This document shows positions 7,435-15,206 of a stretch of 19,560 bases of DNA, piece after piece. A program made the position numbers and the translations under genes. The stretch is taken from assembly GCA_964384525.1 (NCBI GenBank), contig CAYLKO010000055.1, forward strand, positions 1 through 19,560, in the 5' to 3' direction. The notes beneath the pieces were generated by a model. The model searched no databases and was not told the origin of the DNA. It saw only the letters and a list, made by a program, of their open reading frames with translations. Each line of letters opens with the position of its first letter. Position 1 is the stretch's first letter. Source of the DNA: SHZI01 sp964384525. GTDB taxonomy: Bacteria > Pseudomonadota > Gammaproteobacteria > Steroidobacterales > GCA-2729495.

Positions 7435-10005
7435 TTAGTCGGTGGTATCGGATCCGCCGTCATCATCGGTGCCGTCATCGGCGTCGGGGACGAGCCGGTC
7501 GAGCCCGACCAGACGATCCTCTTCATCGATCCGGATCAGCCGGACGCCCTGGGTATTCCGGCCCTGGCGGGAGACATCGGCCACCGGTGTTCGCACCAGC
7601 GTACCGCCGGAACTGATCAACATGATCTCGTCTTCGTCGCGGACCTGAACCGCACCAACCATGCGACCGTTGCGGTCTGAAGTCTGGATGGCGATAACTC
7701 CTTGTCCGCCCCGACCCTGAACCGGAAATTCGTCAACCGCGGTGCGTTTGCCGTAGCCCTTTTCCGTTGCCGTCAGCACCTCGCCCTCGCCGATGATCAG
7801 CAGGGCAATGACCTCATGTCCATCAGGAAGCCGGATGCCGCGCACGCCGGCGGCGGTACGACCCATCGCACGCACGTCCGACTCCTGGAACCGGATCGCC
7901 TTGCCCGAGCTCGCACAGAGCATGATGTCGCACTCGCCATCGGTGATGGCCACATCCACCAGCCGATCACCGTCGTGCAACTCCAGGGCGCGGATGCCGG
8001 CGGTACGGGGTCGCGAGAATGAATCGAGAGAAGTCTTCTTCACGGTACCGTTGCTGGTGGCCATGAAGATGTAGTTGTCAGCGGTGAACTGCCGGATCGG
8101 CAGGACAGCATTGATCCGTTCGTCGGGCTCCAGCGGCAGCAGGTTGACCATCGGGCGCCCGCGGGCGCCGTGGCCGGCACGCGGCACTTCATACACCTTG
8201 AGCCAGTAGACCTTGCCCGTGCTGGTGAAGCACAGCAGGGTGTCGTGGGTTATGGCGATGAAGAGCTTGTCGATGAAGTCTTCATCCTTGACCTTGGTGG
8301 CCGCACGTCCACGGCCACCGCGCCGCTGCACGTGGTAGTCGCTGATGCTCTGCGCCTTGGCATAACCACCATGGGAAAGCGTGACCACCACATCTTCCTG
8401 GGGGATCAGATCGGCCGTTTCCAGGCTGGAGTGCACCTGGACGATTTCCGTGCGACGCTGGTCTGCATAGTTGTCCCGGATTTCGGCCAATTCAGCCCGG
8501 ATGACCGCAATCAACTTGTCGGGGTCAGCCAGGATGTCGGTGAATTCGCGGATGCGGACCAGCAGCTCCTGGTACTCGGTGATGATCTTGTCCTGCTCAA
8601 GACCCGTCAGGCGCTGCAGGCGCAGATCGAGGATGGCCTGCGCCTGGGTAACCGACAACTTGTAGCCCTGCGCGCCGGGACCAAAATCGGCCAGCGCATC
8701 TTCCGGACGCGTGGACACATTGCCGGCACGGGCCAGCATGTCGGTTACGGCGCCCGGCGACCAGTAGCGCGACGTCAGCGCCTCACGGGCCTCTGGTGGG
8801 GTTGGCGAGGCCTTGATGACCGCGATCACTTCGTCGATGTTCGCCAGGGCAACTGCCTGCCCTTCCAGGATGTGGGCACGGTCCCGGGTCTTGCGCAGGT
8901 CGAACAAGGTCCGGCGCGTGACCACTTCCCGACGGTGGCGAACGAAGCACTCCAGCAGGCCCTTCAAGCCGAACAACTGTGGCTGCCCGTCGCGCAGCGC
9001 CACCATGTTGATGCCGAACACGCTCTCGAGCGGGGTCTGCTTGTAAAGGTTGTTCAGCAGCACGTCGCTGGATTCGCCGCGGCGCAACTCGATCACCACG
9101 CGCATGCCGTCCTTGTCGGACTCATCGCGCAGTTCGGTGATGCCTTCCAGCTTCTTCTCGCGCACCAGTTCGGCAATCTTCTCGATCAGCCGGGCTTTGT
9201 TGACCTGATACGGCAGCTCGGTGACGATCAGCGCCTCGCGCCCCCGTTCGCCGATTTCCTCGACATGGATGCGGGCACGGATATATACCCGGCCCCGTCC
9301 GGTGGTGTATGCCGAGTAGATGCCCTGTGATCCATTGATGATGCCCGCGGTCGGAAAATCCGGCCCGGGCATGATGGCCATCAGCTGGGGCACGGTGATG
9401 TCCGGATTGTCGATGAGCGCCAGGGTTGCAGTGATCGTCTCACCCAGGTTGTGCGGCGGAATGTTGGTTGCCATGCCGACCGCAATGCCGGATGAACCAT
9501 TGACGAGCAGGTTCGGGAAGCGGGCCGGCATCACCGACGGTTCGGTCTCCGACCCGTCGTAATTGGGGACGAAATCCACGGTATCGCGGTCGATATCCGC
9601 CAGCAGTTCGCCGGCTATCCGGGTCATGCGGACCTCGGTATAGCGCATGGCTGCCGGCGCATCACCGTCTACCGACCCGAAGTTGCCCTGCCCGTCGACC
9701 AGCAGGTAGCGCAGCGAGAACGGCTGGGCCATGCGGACGATGGCGTCATAGACGGCCGTGTCACCGTGCGGGTGGTACTTGCCGATCACGTCACCCACCA
9801 CGCGGCCCGACTTCTTGTACGGCTTGGTGTGATCGTTGCCGAGTTCCCGCATGGCGTGCAGAACCCGGCGGTGCACCGGCTTCAGCCCGTCACGCACATC
9901 CGGCAGGGCACGCCCCACAATGACGCTCATTGCGTAGTCCAGATAGGACTGACGCATCTCGTCTTCGAGGTTTACCGGAACAATTTCCCTGGCGATTTCA
10001 GCCAT
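7435..10005 (-). CDS. gyrA: DNA gyrase subunit A
   Basis: GyrA cuts and rejoins DNA in the A2B2 gyrase that introduces negative supercoils. The 856-residue protein has the breakage-reunion domain with GRALPDVRDGLKPVHRR near 31-47 and the catalytic Tyr122 in AMRYTE. The C-terminal beta-pinwheel has a GyrA box QRRGGRG near residue 560 and an acidic tail (DADDGTDDDGG). In the quinolone-resistance region, numbering matches E. coli: Gly81, Asp82, Thr83, Asp87. Thr83 is the wild-type residue in Pseudomonas, and no classical resistance change is seen. The ATG at 10005 is preceded by GCGAGATCG. It is the first gene of the minus-strand operon, so its promoter should lie in 10006-10223. Confidence 0.98.
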   Translation of the reverse strand: MAEIAREIVPVNLEDEMRQSYLDYAMSVIVGRALPDVRDGLKPVHRRVLHAMRELGNDHTKPYKKSGRVVGDVIGKYHPHGDTAVYDAIVRMAQPFSLRYLLVDGQGNFGSVDGDAPAAMRYTEVRMTRIAGELLADIDRDTVDFVPNYDGSETEPSVMPARFPNLLVNGSSGIAVGMATNIPPHNLGETITATLALIDNPDITVPQLMAIMPGPDFPTAGIINGSQGIYSAYTTGRGRVYIRARIHVEEIGERGREALIVTELPYQVNKARLIEKIAELVREKKLEGITELRDESDKDGMRVVIELRRGESSDVLLNNLYKQTPLESVFGINMVALRDGQPQLFGLKGLLECFVRHRREVVTRRTLFDLRKTRDRAHILEGQAVALANIDEVIAVIKASPTPPEAREALTSRYWSPGAVTDMLARAGNVSTRPEDALADFGPGAQGYKLSVTQAQAILDLRLQRLTGLEQDKIITEYQELLVRIREFTDILADPDKLIAVIRAELAEIRDNYADQRRTEIVQVHSSLETADLIPQEDVVVTLSHGGYAKAQSISDYHVQRRGGRGRAATKVKDEDFIDKLFIAITHDTLLCFTSTGKVYWLKVYEVPRAGHGARGRPMVNLLPLEPDERINAVLPIRQFTADNYIFMATSNGTVKKTSLDSFSRPRTAGIRALELHDGDRLVDVAITDGECDIMLCASSGKAIRFQESDVRAMGRTAAGVRGIRLPDGHEVIALLIIGEGEVLTATEKGYGKRTAVDEFPVQGRGGQGVIAIQTSDRNGRMVGAVQVRDEDEIMLISSGGTLVRTPVADVSRQGRNTQGVRLIRIDEEDRLVGLDRLVPDADDGTDDDGGSDTTD

Positions 10006-10038
10006 CGATCTCGCAAAATCCGCGTAACAACGCCCCGC

Positions 10039-10070
10039 CAGCCGGCTGACGCGAAGCTGGTACTGACCAG
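10039..10070. repeat. Two adjacent inverted repeats upstream of gyrA
   Basis: A perfect 10-base palindrome, CAGCCGGCTG (10039-10048), is followed eight bases later by CTGGT-ACTG-ACCAG (10057-10070). They lie 34-65 bases upstream of the gyrA ATG, where a leader hairpin or an operator would fit. GC-rich DNA produces such palindromes by chance, so function is uncertain. Confidence 0.35.
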
Positions 10071-10164
10071 TTCGGCCGGGGGCTCATGGCGGCGCTGTAG
10101 TGTTAAATACCGGGTCGTCGGAATGGTTCAGAAACTAGTCGGGTAGAGTACCACGTTTCGTCCT

Positions 10165-10198
10165 CGAACCGGATCGGCAGGCTGGCCCGGTTTCGGGC
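10165..10198 (+). promoter_or_regulatory. Two mutually exclusive stems in the mtaD leader
   Basis: CGAACCGG (10165-10172) can pair with CCGGTTTCG (10187-10195) with a one-base bulge. GCCCG-GTTT-CGGGC (10185-10198) forms a perfect 5-bp stem with a tetraloop. The two share bases, so only one can form at a time, about 25 bases before the mtaD ATG. This geometry is seen in attenuators and riboswitch expression platforms, but no known aptamer is recognisable. Confidence 0.3.
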
Positions 10199-10223
10199 AT
10201 CATCCCGCCGCTGGAAAATACCC

Positions 10224-11546
10224 ATGCACCCTCCTGACTTCATCATTGCCGCCCGTTGGGTTGTGCCGATGGAACCTGCCGGCCACGTGCTCGAGGACCA
10301 CGCTGTCGTGGTGAGCAACGGCCGGATTGCCGCTGTCCTGCCGCGGGATGCCGCCCGGGAAAGCCATCCGGCAGCACTGCTGATCGAGCGGCCGACGCAT
10401 GTGTTGCTGCCCGGACTGGTCAATGCCCACACCCACGCCGCCATGACCCTGTTTCGGGGAATGGCCGATGACCTGCCACTGGATTCCTGGCTTCACCAGC
10501 ACATCTGGCCCGCCGAATCCCGCTGGGCCACCCCGGCGTTTGTGCGCGATGGCACCAATCTGGCGCTGCTGGAAATGCTCCACGGTGGCACCACCACATT
10601 TGGCGACATGTACTTTTTTCCGGATGTGGTGGCCGCGGCGGTGGCCGACAGCGGCATGCGTGCCGTCGTCGGGATGATTGCCCTCGAGTACCCGACGCCC
10701 TGGGCCCGTGATGCCGAGGAATACCTCAGCAAGGGGCTGGCACTGCACGACCAGCTCAAAGGGCACCCGCGCGTGTCCACGATGTTTGCACCACACTCCC
10801 CTTACAGCGTGTCCAACCACACCTTCGAGCAGATCCGCATTCTGGCCGACGAGCTGGAAGTGCCCGTGCAAATGCACCTCCACGAGACTGCCGCCGAGAT
10901 CACGGCGGCGCTCGAGACATTCAAAAGTCGTCCGCTGCAAAGACTGGAAAAACTGGGTATCGTCACGCCCCTGCTCGCCGCCGTGCACATGACCCAGCTC
11001 GACACGGACGAGATCCATCTGCTGGCCGAACGAGGTGCGCTGGTCATTCATTGCCCGGAATCCAACCTGAAACTGGCCAGCGGCTTTTGCCCGGTGGCGC
11101 AACTCGCCAACGCCGGAGTCCGGCTGGCACTTGGCACCGATGGCGCGGCCAGCAACAATGACCTCGACATGTTCAGTGAAATGAAAACTGCAGCCCTGCT
11201 GGCCAAGGGTATCGGAGCGGATGCCACTGCCTTGCCGGCTGCGGCCATTCTCCGCATGGCCACTTTGGGTGGTGCCGAGGCACTAGGCCTCGGTGACCGC
11301 ATCGGTTCGCTCGAACCCGGCAAGGAGGCCGACCTGATCTGCGTCGATCTGGCCCGGCCGGCAACCCAGCCGATGTATTCGCCGATTTCACAACTGGTGT
11401 ACGCCGCCTCCCGGGATCAGGTCACTGACAGCTGGGTTGCCGGACGGCAGCTGTTGTCGGAGGGTCGGGCCATCAACATGGACAGCGGCGCCATCATGGC
11501 CCATGCGGCCGCCTGGGCTGCCAAATTGGGTCGCAACAATGGCTGA
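10224..11546 (+). CDS. mtaD: 5-methylthioadenosine / S-adenosylhomocysteine deaminase
   Basis: This is a zinc amidohydrolase of 440 residues that hydrolyses the adenine amino group of MTA, SAH and sometimes adenosine, giving inosine products and ammonia. Metal and substrate motifs are visible: NAHTHAAMTLFRG (His69, His71), MHLHET (His218/His220, Glu221), the VHM histidine at 255, HCPESN near 276 and GTDGAASNNDLDMF (Asp306). It belongs to the TRZ/ATZ subgroup of the amidohydrolase superfamily. Start ATG with GGA eight bases upstream. Its 3' end overlaps ubiG by eight bases. In Pseudomonas the neighbour mtnA lies between gyrA and mtaD; it is absent here. Substrate preference cannot be read from sequence. 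Confidence 0.92.
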   Translation: MHPPDFIIAARWVVPMEPAGHVLEDHAVVVSNGRIAAVLPRDAARESHPAALLIERPTHVLLPGLVNAHTHAAMTLFRGMADDLPLDSWLHQHIWPAESRWATPAFVRDGTNLALLEMLHGGTTTFGDMYFFPDVVAAAVADSGMRAVVGMIALEYPTPWARDAEEYLSKGLALHDQLKGHPRVSTMFAPHSPYSVSNHTFEQIRILADELEVPVQMHLHETAAEITAALETFKSRPLQRLEKLGIVTPLLAAVHMTQLDTDEIHLLAERGALVIHCPESNLKLASGFCPVAQLANAGVRLALGTDGAASNNDLDMFSEMKTAALLAKGIGADATALPAAAILRMATLGGAEALGLGDRIGSLEPGKEADLICVDLARPATQPMYSPISQLVYAASRDQVTDSWVAGRQLLSEGRAINMDSGAIMAHAAAWAAKLGRNNG

Positions 11547-12276
11547 GATACGCAACGGTGCCGCGGCCGAGATCGAGCACTTCAACCGGCTGGCCAGCCG
11601 CTGGTGGGATGCCGACGGAGAGTTGCGCACGCTGCACGACATGAATCCGGCACGTCTGCAGTGGATCGATGCCAGCGCTGGTCTGGCTGGTCAGCGCGTA
11701 CTCGATGTGGGCTGTGGCGGTGGCTTGCTGGCAGAGGCCATGGCGCAGCGGGGTGCACGAGTGACCGGCATCGACATGGCCGGTGACGCCCTGGCAGTCG
11801 CCCGCCTGCATTTGCAGGGTTCACCTCATCTGGATGTCGAATACGAACAAACAACGGCCGAGGAACTGGCACTGCGCATGCCGGGCACCTTCGATATCGT
11901 GACCTGCATGGAATTGCTGGAGCATGTGCCGGATCCCGGCCAGCTGGTTGCGGCTTGCGCAACATTGACGACACCCGGAGGCAGCGTGATTTTTTCCACA
12001 TTGAATCGCACCGCCCGGGCCTTCGCCGGGGCGATTGTCGGTGCCGAGTATCTCGCCCGCCTGATACCGCATGGCACCCACCACTATGAGCAGTTCATCA
12101 GACCATCCGAGCTGGACGCCTGGGCGCGGCGGTCAGGCATGACGCTGCAATCCTTGCGCGGTGGCGCCTACAACCCGGTGAGTCGGGCATTCGCCCTGGG
12201 AGACGACACCCGGGTGAACTACTTCGCCCACTTCCGGACTGCGCCGCATGCACCCATCACGGGCATGCCGGCATGA
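11539..12276 (+). CDS. ubiG: Ubiquinone biosynthesis O-methyltransferase
   Basis: UbiG performs the two SAM-dependent O-methylations of ubiquinone synthesis at the cytosolic face of the membrane. The 245-residue protein starts EIEHFNRLASRWWD, the family's signature N-terminus. It carries the SAM-binding motif VLDVGCGGG at 54-62, GIDMAGDAL near 77, and CMELLEHVPDP plus FSTLNRT further on. The C-terminal YNP and NYFAHF segments also match. The ATG lies inside the end of mtaD, and its own stop overlaps the next start (ATGA). The enzyme releases SAH, a plausible substrate of the co-transcribed MtaD. Confidence 0.96.
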   Translation: MAEIRNGAAAEIEHFNRLASRWWDADGELRTLHDMNPARLQWIDASAGLAGQRVLDVGCGGGLLAEAMAQRGARVTGIDMAGDALAVARLHLQGSPHLDVEYEQTTAEELALRMPGTFDIVTCMELLEHVPDPGQLVAACATLTTPGGSVIFSTLNRTARAFAGAIVGAEYLARLIPHGTHHYEQFIRPSELDAWARRSGMTLQSLRGGAYNPVSRAFALGDDTRVNYFAHFRTAPHAPITGMPA

Positions 12277-12944
12277 GCCATCCCGCACCACCATCAGCAG
12301 TGCTCTTCGATCTGGACGGACCGCTGCTCGCTACCGCTCCGGACATGATCCACGCGCTGCACCGGATTTGCGCCGACGACGGTGCTGCACCCGTGGCTTT
12401 CGACCTCGCCCGCGCGTATGTCTCCAACGGAGTTGCGGGCCTGCTGCGCCTGGCTTTTCCCGGCTATGACCCCGTGCGGGATGTGGCCTTGCACAACCGC
12501 TATCTTGATTACTATGCCGGGCGTCTGGCCGTGGAAACACGATTGTTTCCGGACTTCGAAGAACTGCTGCAGTCACTGGATGTCGCATCCATACCCTGGG
12601 GCATCGTGACCAACAAACCTGCCCGTTTGACCAAGCCGCTCCTGGCGGCGCTTGCACTGGACCATCGTTCCGCATGCACCGTCAGTGGCGACACCCTGCC
12701 CGAGCGCAAGCCACATCCACGCCCGATCCTGTTTGCACTGGAGAGCATTGCCGCGAATCCGGCGCAGGCCGTGTATGTCGGGGATGCCCTTCGCGACATC
12801 GAGTCGGGCCGGGCAGCAGGCACGACCACCATCGCGGCGCGCTACGGCTACGTGGAGCCTGGTCAGGATCCCGCAAACTGGGGCGCAGACCATGTCGTCG
12901 ATTCACCACGGGAACTTCATGCCTTGTTGAAAAAAAATGGATGA
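12273..12944 (+). CDS. mupP: HAD phosphatase, MupP/Gph type, with altered motif I
   Basis: This is a 223-residue haloacid-dehalogenase phosphatase. In the order ubiG-mupP-yciK the Pseudomonas orthologue dephosphorylates N-acetylmuramate-6-phosphate in peptidoglycan recycling; the close relative Gph acts on phosphoglycolate. The name rests on synteny. Motif I has both catalytic aspartates (FDLDG, Asp13 and Asp15), but the following Thr is Pro17, and the Asp in the family's LLDTAPD is Ala20. Motif II (VTNKP, Thr113), motif III (ERKPHP, Lys146) and motif IV (VGDALRD, Asp171/Asp175) are normal, so the enzyme could be active. It overlaps ubiG by four bases and yciK by eight, with a run of eight A at the yciK junction. 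Confidence 0.85.
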   Translation: MSHPAPPSAVLFDLDGPLLATAPDMIHALHRICADDGAAPVAFDLARAYVSNGVAGLLRLAFPGYDPVRDVALHNRYLDYYAGRLAVETRLFPDFEELLQSLDVASIPWGIVTNKPARLTKPLLAALALDHRSACTVSGDTLPERKPHPRPILFALESIAANPAQAVYVGDALRDIESGRAAGTTTIAARYGYVEPGQDPANWGADHVVDSPRELHALLKKNG

Positions 12945-13704
12945 CACCCACTTGTCGATGACAGCAAGGGCGCATGTGGCGGCGCCGGATGAGCTCCACG
13001 ATCGCGTGGTCCTGATTACCGGCGCCGGCGATGGTATTGGCCGGGCTGCGGCCCTGGCCTGCGCCAGCCACGGTGCAACCGTTGTCCTGCTGGGACGGAC
13101 TTCAGCGAAACTGGAGGCTGTTTACGATGCGATTGTCGCCAGCGGACATCCGGAGCCGGCAATTGCCGCTTTTGATCTCGATCGCGCCCAGGGCCCTGAC
13201 TATGCGCAGCTCGTGGAGCAGATCAGCAGCACCTGGGGCCGGCTGGATGGCCTGCTGCACAATGCCGGCATGCTGGGCCAGCGGGCGCCCATCGAGCACC
13301 ATGACATCGGCTTGTGGCATCAAGTGATGCATCTGAACCTGAATGTGCCTTTCATCCTTACGCAGCTGCTGTTGCCGATGCTGCGAAACTCTGCCGATGC
13401 CTCCGTGGTGTTCACCAGCAGCGGCGTGGGACGCCGCGGGCGGGCCTATTGGGGCGCCTATGCGGTCTCCAAATTCGGCGTTGAGGGCTTGTCGCAGACC
13501 CTGGCTGACGAGTTGCAGGCTGACACCCGCATTCGCGTCAACTGCATCAACCCGGGTGGCACGCGCACCCGGATGCGGGCACACGCCTATCCCGGTGAGG
13601 ATCCGGAGAGCCGGCCCGAGCCGGCAAGCCTGATGGCGTCGTATCTGTGGCTGCTTGGTCCGGCAAGCCGCGGGGTCACGGGGCACTCTCTCGATTGTCA
13701 GTAG
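12937..13704 (+). CDS. yciK: YciK-type short-chain dehydrogenase/reductase
   Basis: This is a classical SDR of 255 residues. The NAD(P)-binding TGAGDGIG is at 28-35, LHNAG at 106-110, the catalytic Ser in TSSGVG at about 160, and YxxxK at Tyr174/Lys178, followed by NCINPGGTRT. The closest family I recognise is YciK, whose physiological substrate is not settled. The ATG lies within the end of mupP, directly after an A-rich run; a second in-frame ATG at 12958 is possible. It is the last gene of the plus-strand unit and converges on rluB, with only 19 bases between the stops. The stop codon is TAG. Confidence 0.9.
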   Translation: MDDTHLSMTARAHVAAPDELHDRVVLITGAGDGIGRAAALACASHGATVVLLGRTSAKLEAVYDAIVASGHPEPAIAAFDLDRAQGPDYAQLVEQISSTWGRLDGLLHNAGMLGQRAPIEHHDIGLWHQVMHLNLNVPFILTQLLLPMLRNSADASVVFTSSGVGRRGRAYWGAYAVSKFGVEGLSQTLADELQADTRIRVNCINPGGTRTRMRAHAYPGEDPESRPEPASLMASYLWLLGPASRGVTGHSLDCQ

Positions 13705-13712
13705 CACCCACT

Positions 13713-13729
13713 GACTGACAGCTTCAGTC
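13713..13729. terminator. Small hairpin between convergent yciK and rluB
   Basis: GACTGA-CAGCT-TCAGTC forms a perfect 6-bp stem with a 5-base loop, placed right between the two convergent stop codons and including the rluB stop. No T tract flanks it on either side, so it is at best a weak bidirectional terminator. Confidence 0.3.
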
Positions 13730-14494
13730 GTCGGTATCCGCCTCGCGGAGGCCTGCGGCGATGTAGAGTTCCGTCAGCTCATGCTCTTTGAGCAGACGGT
13801 GTCGGCCTGGTCGCAGCGAGCGTGACAGCGTCACGGGTCCATAGCGCACCCGCATCAATCGACTGACCCGGCACTCGACAGACTCCCAGACGCGTCGGAC
13901 CAGGCGATTGCGACCCTCACTGACGATCACCCGAAACCACTGGTTGGAACCCTCGCCTCCGGCGGATTCAACGGCGTCGAATCGTGCGACGCCATCGTCC
14001 AGTTCAATCCCCTCCCGGATGCGCGTCAGGATGTCGTCGGAGACGGTGCCTTGCACACGCACGGCATACTCGCGCTCGATCTCGCGGGAAGGATGCATCA
14101 AGGCATTGGCCAGAGCGCCATCCGTCGTGAGGAGCAGAAGACCCGAAGTGGCCAGGTCAAGCCGGCCCACATTGATCCAGCGGCTGCCTTGCAGTGGCGG
14201 CAACCGGTCAAACACCGTGGGGCGCCCCTCGGGGTCGCTCCGCGTGCAGACTTCACCCGCCGGCTTGTGGTACAGCAAAACCCGTGGCGACGGTCTGGTC
14301 TTGCGGAGCGCGGGGACAACCCGGCCATCGATCAGAATCTTTTCCCGTCCGGAGACCTTCTGTCCCAGTGTGGCGACACTGCCGTTGACGGTGATGCGTC
14401 CAGCACGAATCCATTGCTCGATTTCCCGCCGTGATGCCACGCCAGCGCCAGCAAGAACCTTTTGCAGGCGGTCTGCAGTCGCAGATCTTTTCAC
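13724..14494 (-). CDS. rluB: 23S rRNA pseudouridine synthase, RluB/RsuA family
   Basis: The enzyme isomerises a specific uridine of 23S rRNA; E. coli RluB modifies U2605. The 256-residue protein has an N-terminal S4 RNA-binding domain (about 6-60, with RLQKVLAGAGVASRRE). The catalytic domain has YHKPAGEVCTRSDP near 75-88 and the catalytic Asp113 in GRLDLATSG. The chosen start is a GTG ten bases after the scpB stop. ATG codons further upstream would run deep into scpB and precede residues with no family match. No strong Shine-Dalgarno is visible, so translation may depend on scpB. Paralogues RluE, RluF and RsuA share the fold; the scpAB neighbourhood favours RluB. Confidence 0.93.
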   Translation of the reverse strand: MKRSATADRLQKVLAGAGVASRREIEQWIRAGRITVNGSVATLGQKVSGREKILIDGRVVPALRKTRPSPRVLLYHKPAGEVCTRSDPEGRPTVFDRLPPLQGSRWINVGRLDLATSGLLLLTTDGALANALMHPSREIEREYAVRVQGTVSDDILTRIREGIELDDGVARFDAVESAGGEGSNQWFRVIVSEGRNRLVRRVWESVECRVSRLMRVRYGPVTLSRSLRPGRHRLLKEHELTELYIAAGLREADTDD

Positions 14495-14504
14495 GATGAT
14501 GGGT

Positions 14505-15176
14505 TCAGCCGACCTTGAGGGGCACGATGTTCGAATCGAATTCGTCGTCCGGGTCATCATCGGTGTCGGCGTCAGGTACCGCCAGCGGCAGGCCGGCCCC
14601 AGCTGGCAGCGCCTCGGCATCCGCGAGCTCCAACTGGGCGGAGAAGGTTTCGAGATCCTTCAGATCGGCCAGAGGAGGCAGATCGTCGAGCTTCTTGAGG
14701 CCGAAGTAATCGAGGAATTCACGGGTAGTTCCATAGATCGCGGGCTTTCCCGGAACATCGCGGAAACCGACAACCCGGATCCAGTTCCGCTCCAGCAACG
14801 AGCGCATGATGTTCGTGGTAACACCGACGCCGCGGATATTCTCCACATCACCCCGGGTCACCGGTTGACGATAGGCGATGATCGCCAACGTCTCCATGAA
14901 GGCCCGGGAATAGCGGGGCGCCCGCTCCTTCCACAAGGGCGCCAGCCAACTGGACATGCTCGACCGAACCTGTATGCGAAAGCCACTGGCCACTTCCTGA
15001 ATCTGGATGCCGCGGTTGGCGTAGTCCTCCTGGAGGCCGACAATAGCCGCACGAAAGTCATCTTTACCCGGACCATCTTCCTCGCCAAACAGGCCCTGCA
15101 ACTCGTTCAGATCCAGGGGGCGTCCGGCAGCCAGCAAGGCTGCTTCAATGACAAATTTCAGTTGCTCGATATCCAT
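14505..15176 (-). CDS. scpB: Segregation and condensation protein B
   Basis: ScpB is the winged-helix dimer that binds ScpA and bridges the SMC or MukB-like condensin, helping chromosome segregation. The N-terminus EQLKFVIEAALLAAGRPL, the internal ETLAIIAYRQPVTRGDVE and the following IRGVGV motif are typical. The C-terminal 60 residues are low-complexity and acidic (DADTDDDPDDE) and not conserved. Length is 223 residues. It follows scpA by 30 bases, and rluB follows 10 bases later, a conserved trio. Confidence 0.95.
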   Translation of the reverse strand: MDIEQLKFVIEAALLAAGRPLDLNELQGLFGEEDGPGKDDFRAAIVGLQEDYANRGIQIQEVASGFRIQVRSSMSSWLAPLWKERAPRYSRAFMETLAIIAYRQPVTRGDVENIRGVGVTTNIMRSLLERNWIRVVGFRDVPGKPAIYGTTREFLDYFGLKKLDDLPPLADLKDLETFSAQLELADAEALPAGAGLPLAVPDADTDDDPDDEFDSNIVPLKVG

Positions 15177-15206
15177 GCGGTGGTACCAGTATCTTCCAGA
15201 GCGGCA

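Larger units (their letters stand above)
10006..10223. promoter_or_regulatory. Divergent intergenic region between gyrA and mtaD
   Basis: These 218 bases must hold the start signals for the gyrA operon (minus) and the mtaD operon (plus). I see no strong sigma-70 pair. The best weak candidates are TATTTA on the minus strand (about 10128-10133) and TAGAGT at 10144-10149 on the plus strand, both without good -35 boxes. Inverted repeats are frequent: the palindrome CAGCCGGCTG at 10039-10048, CTGGT-ACTG-ACCAG at 10057-10070, and two alternative stems at 10165-10198. Confidence 0.5.

Noticed and set aside
6355..7680. 441-codon plus-strand open frame opposite serC and gyrA
   Set aside because: It spans a gap of wrong length and is antisense to conserved genes; the translation has no family features.
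8170..9330. 386-codon plus-strand open frame inside gyrA
   Set aside because: It lies wholly opposite a conserved gyrA coding region, with no ribosome-binding site and no recognisable motif.
10080..10223. SAH or SAM riboswitch upstream of mtaD
   Set aside because: The leader can form stems, but I cannot find the conserved core of known SAH or SAM aptamers. Only a covariance-model search could settle it.
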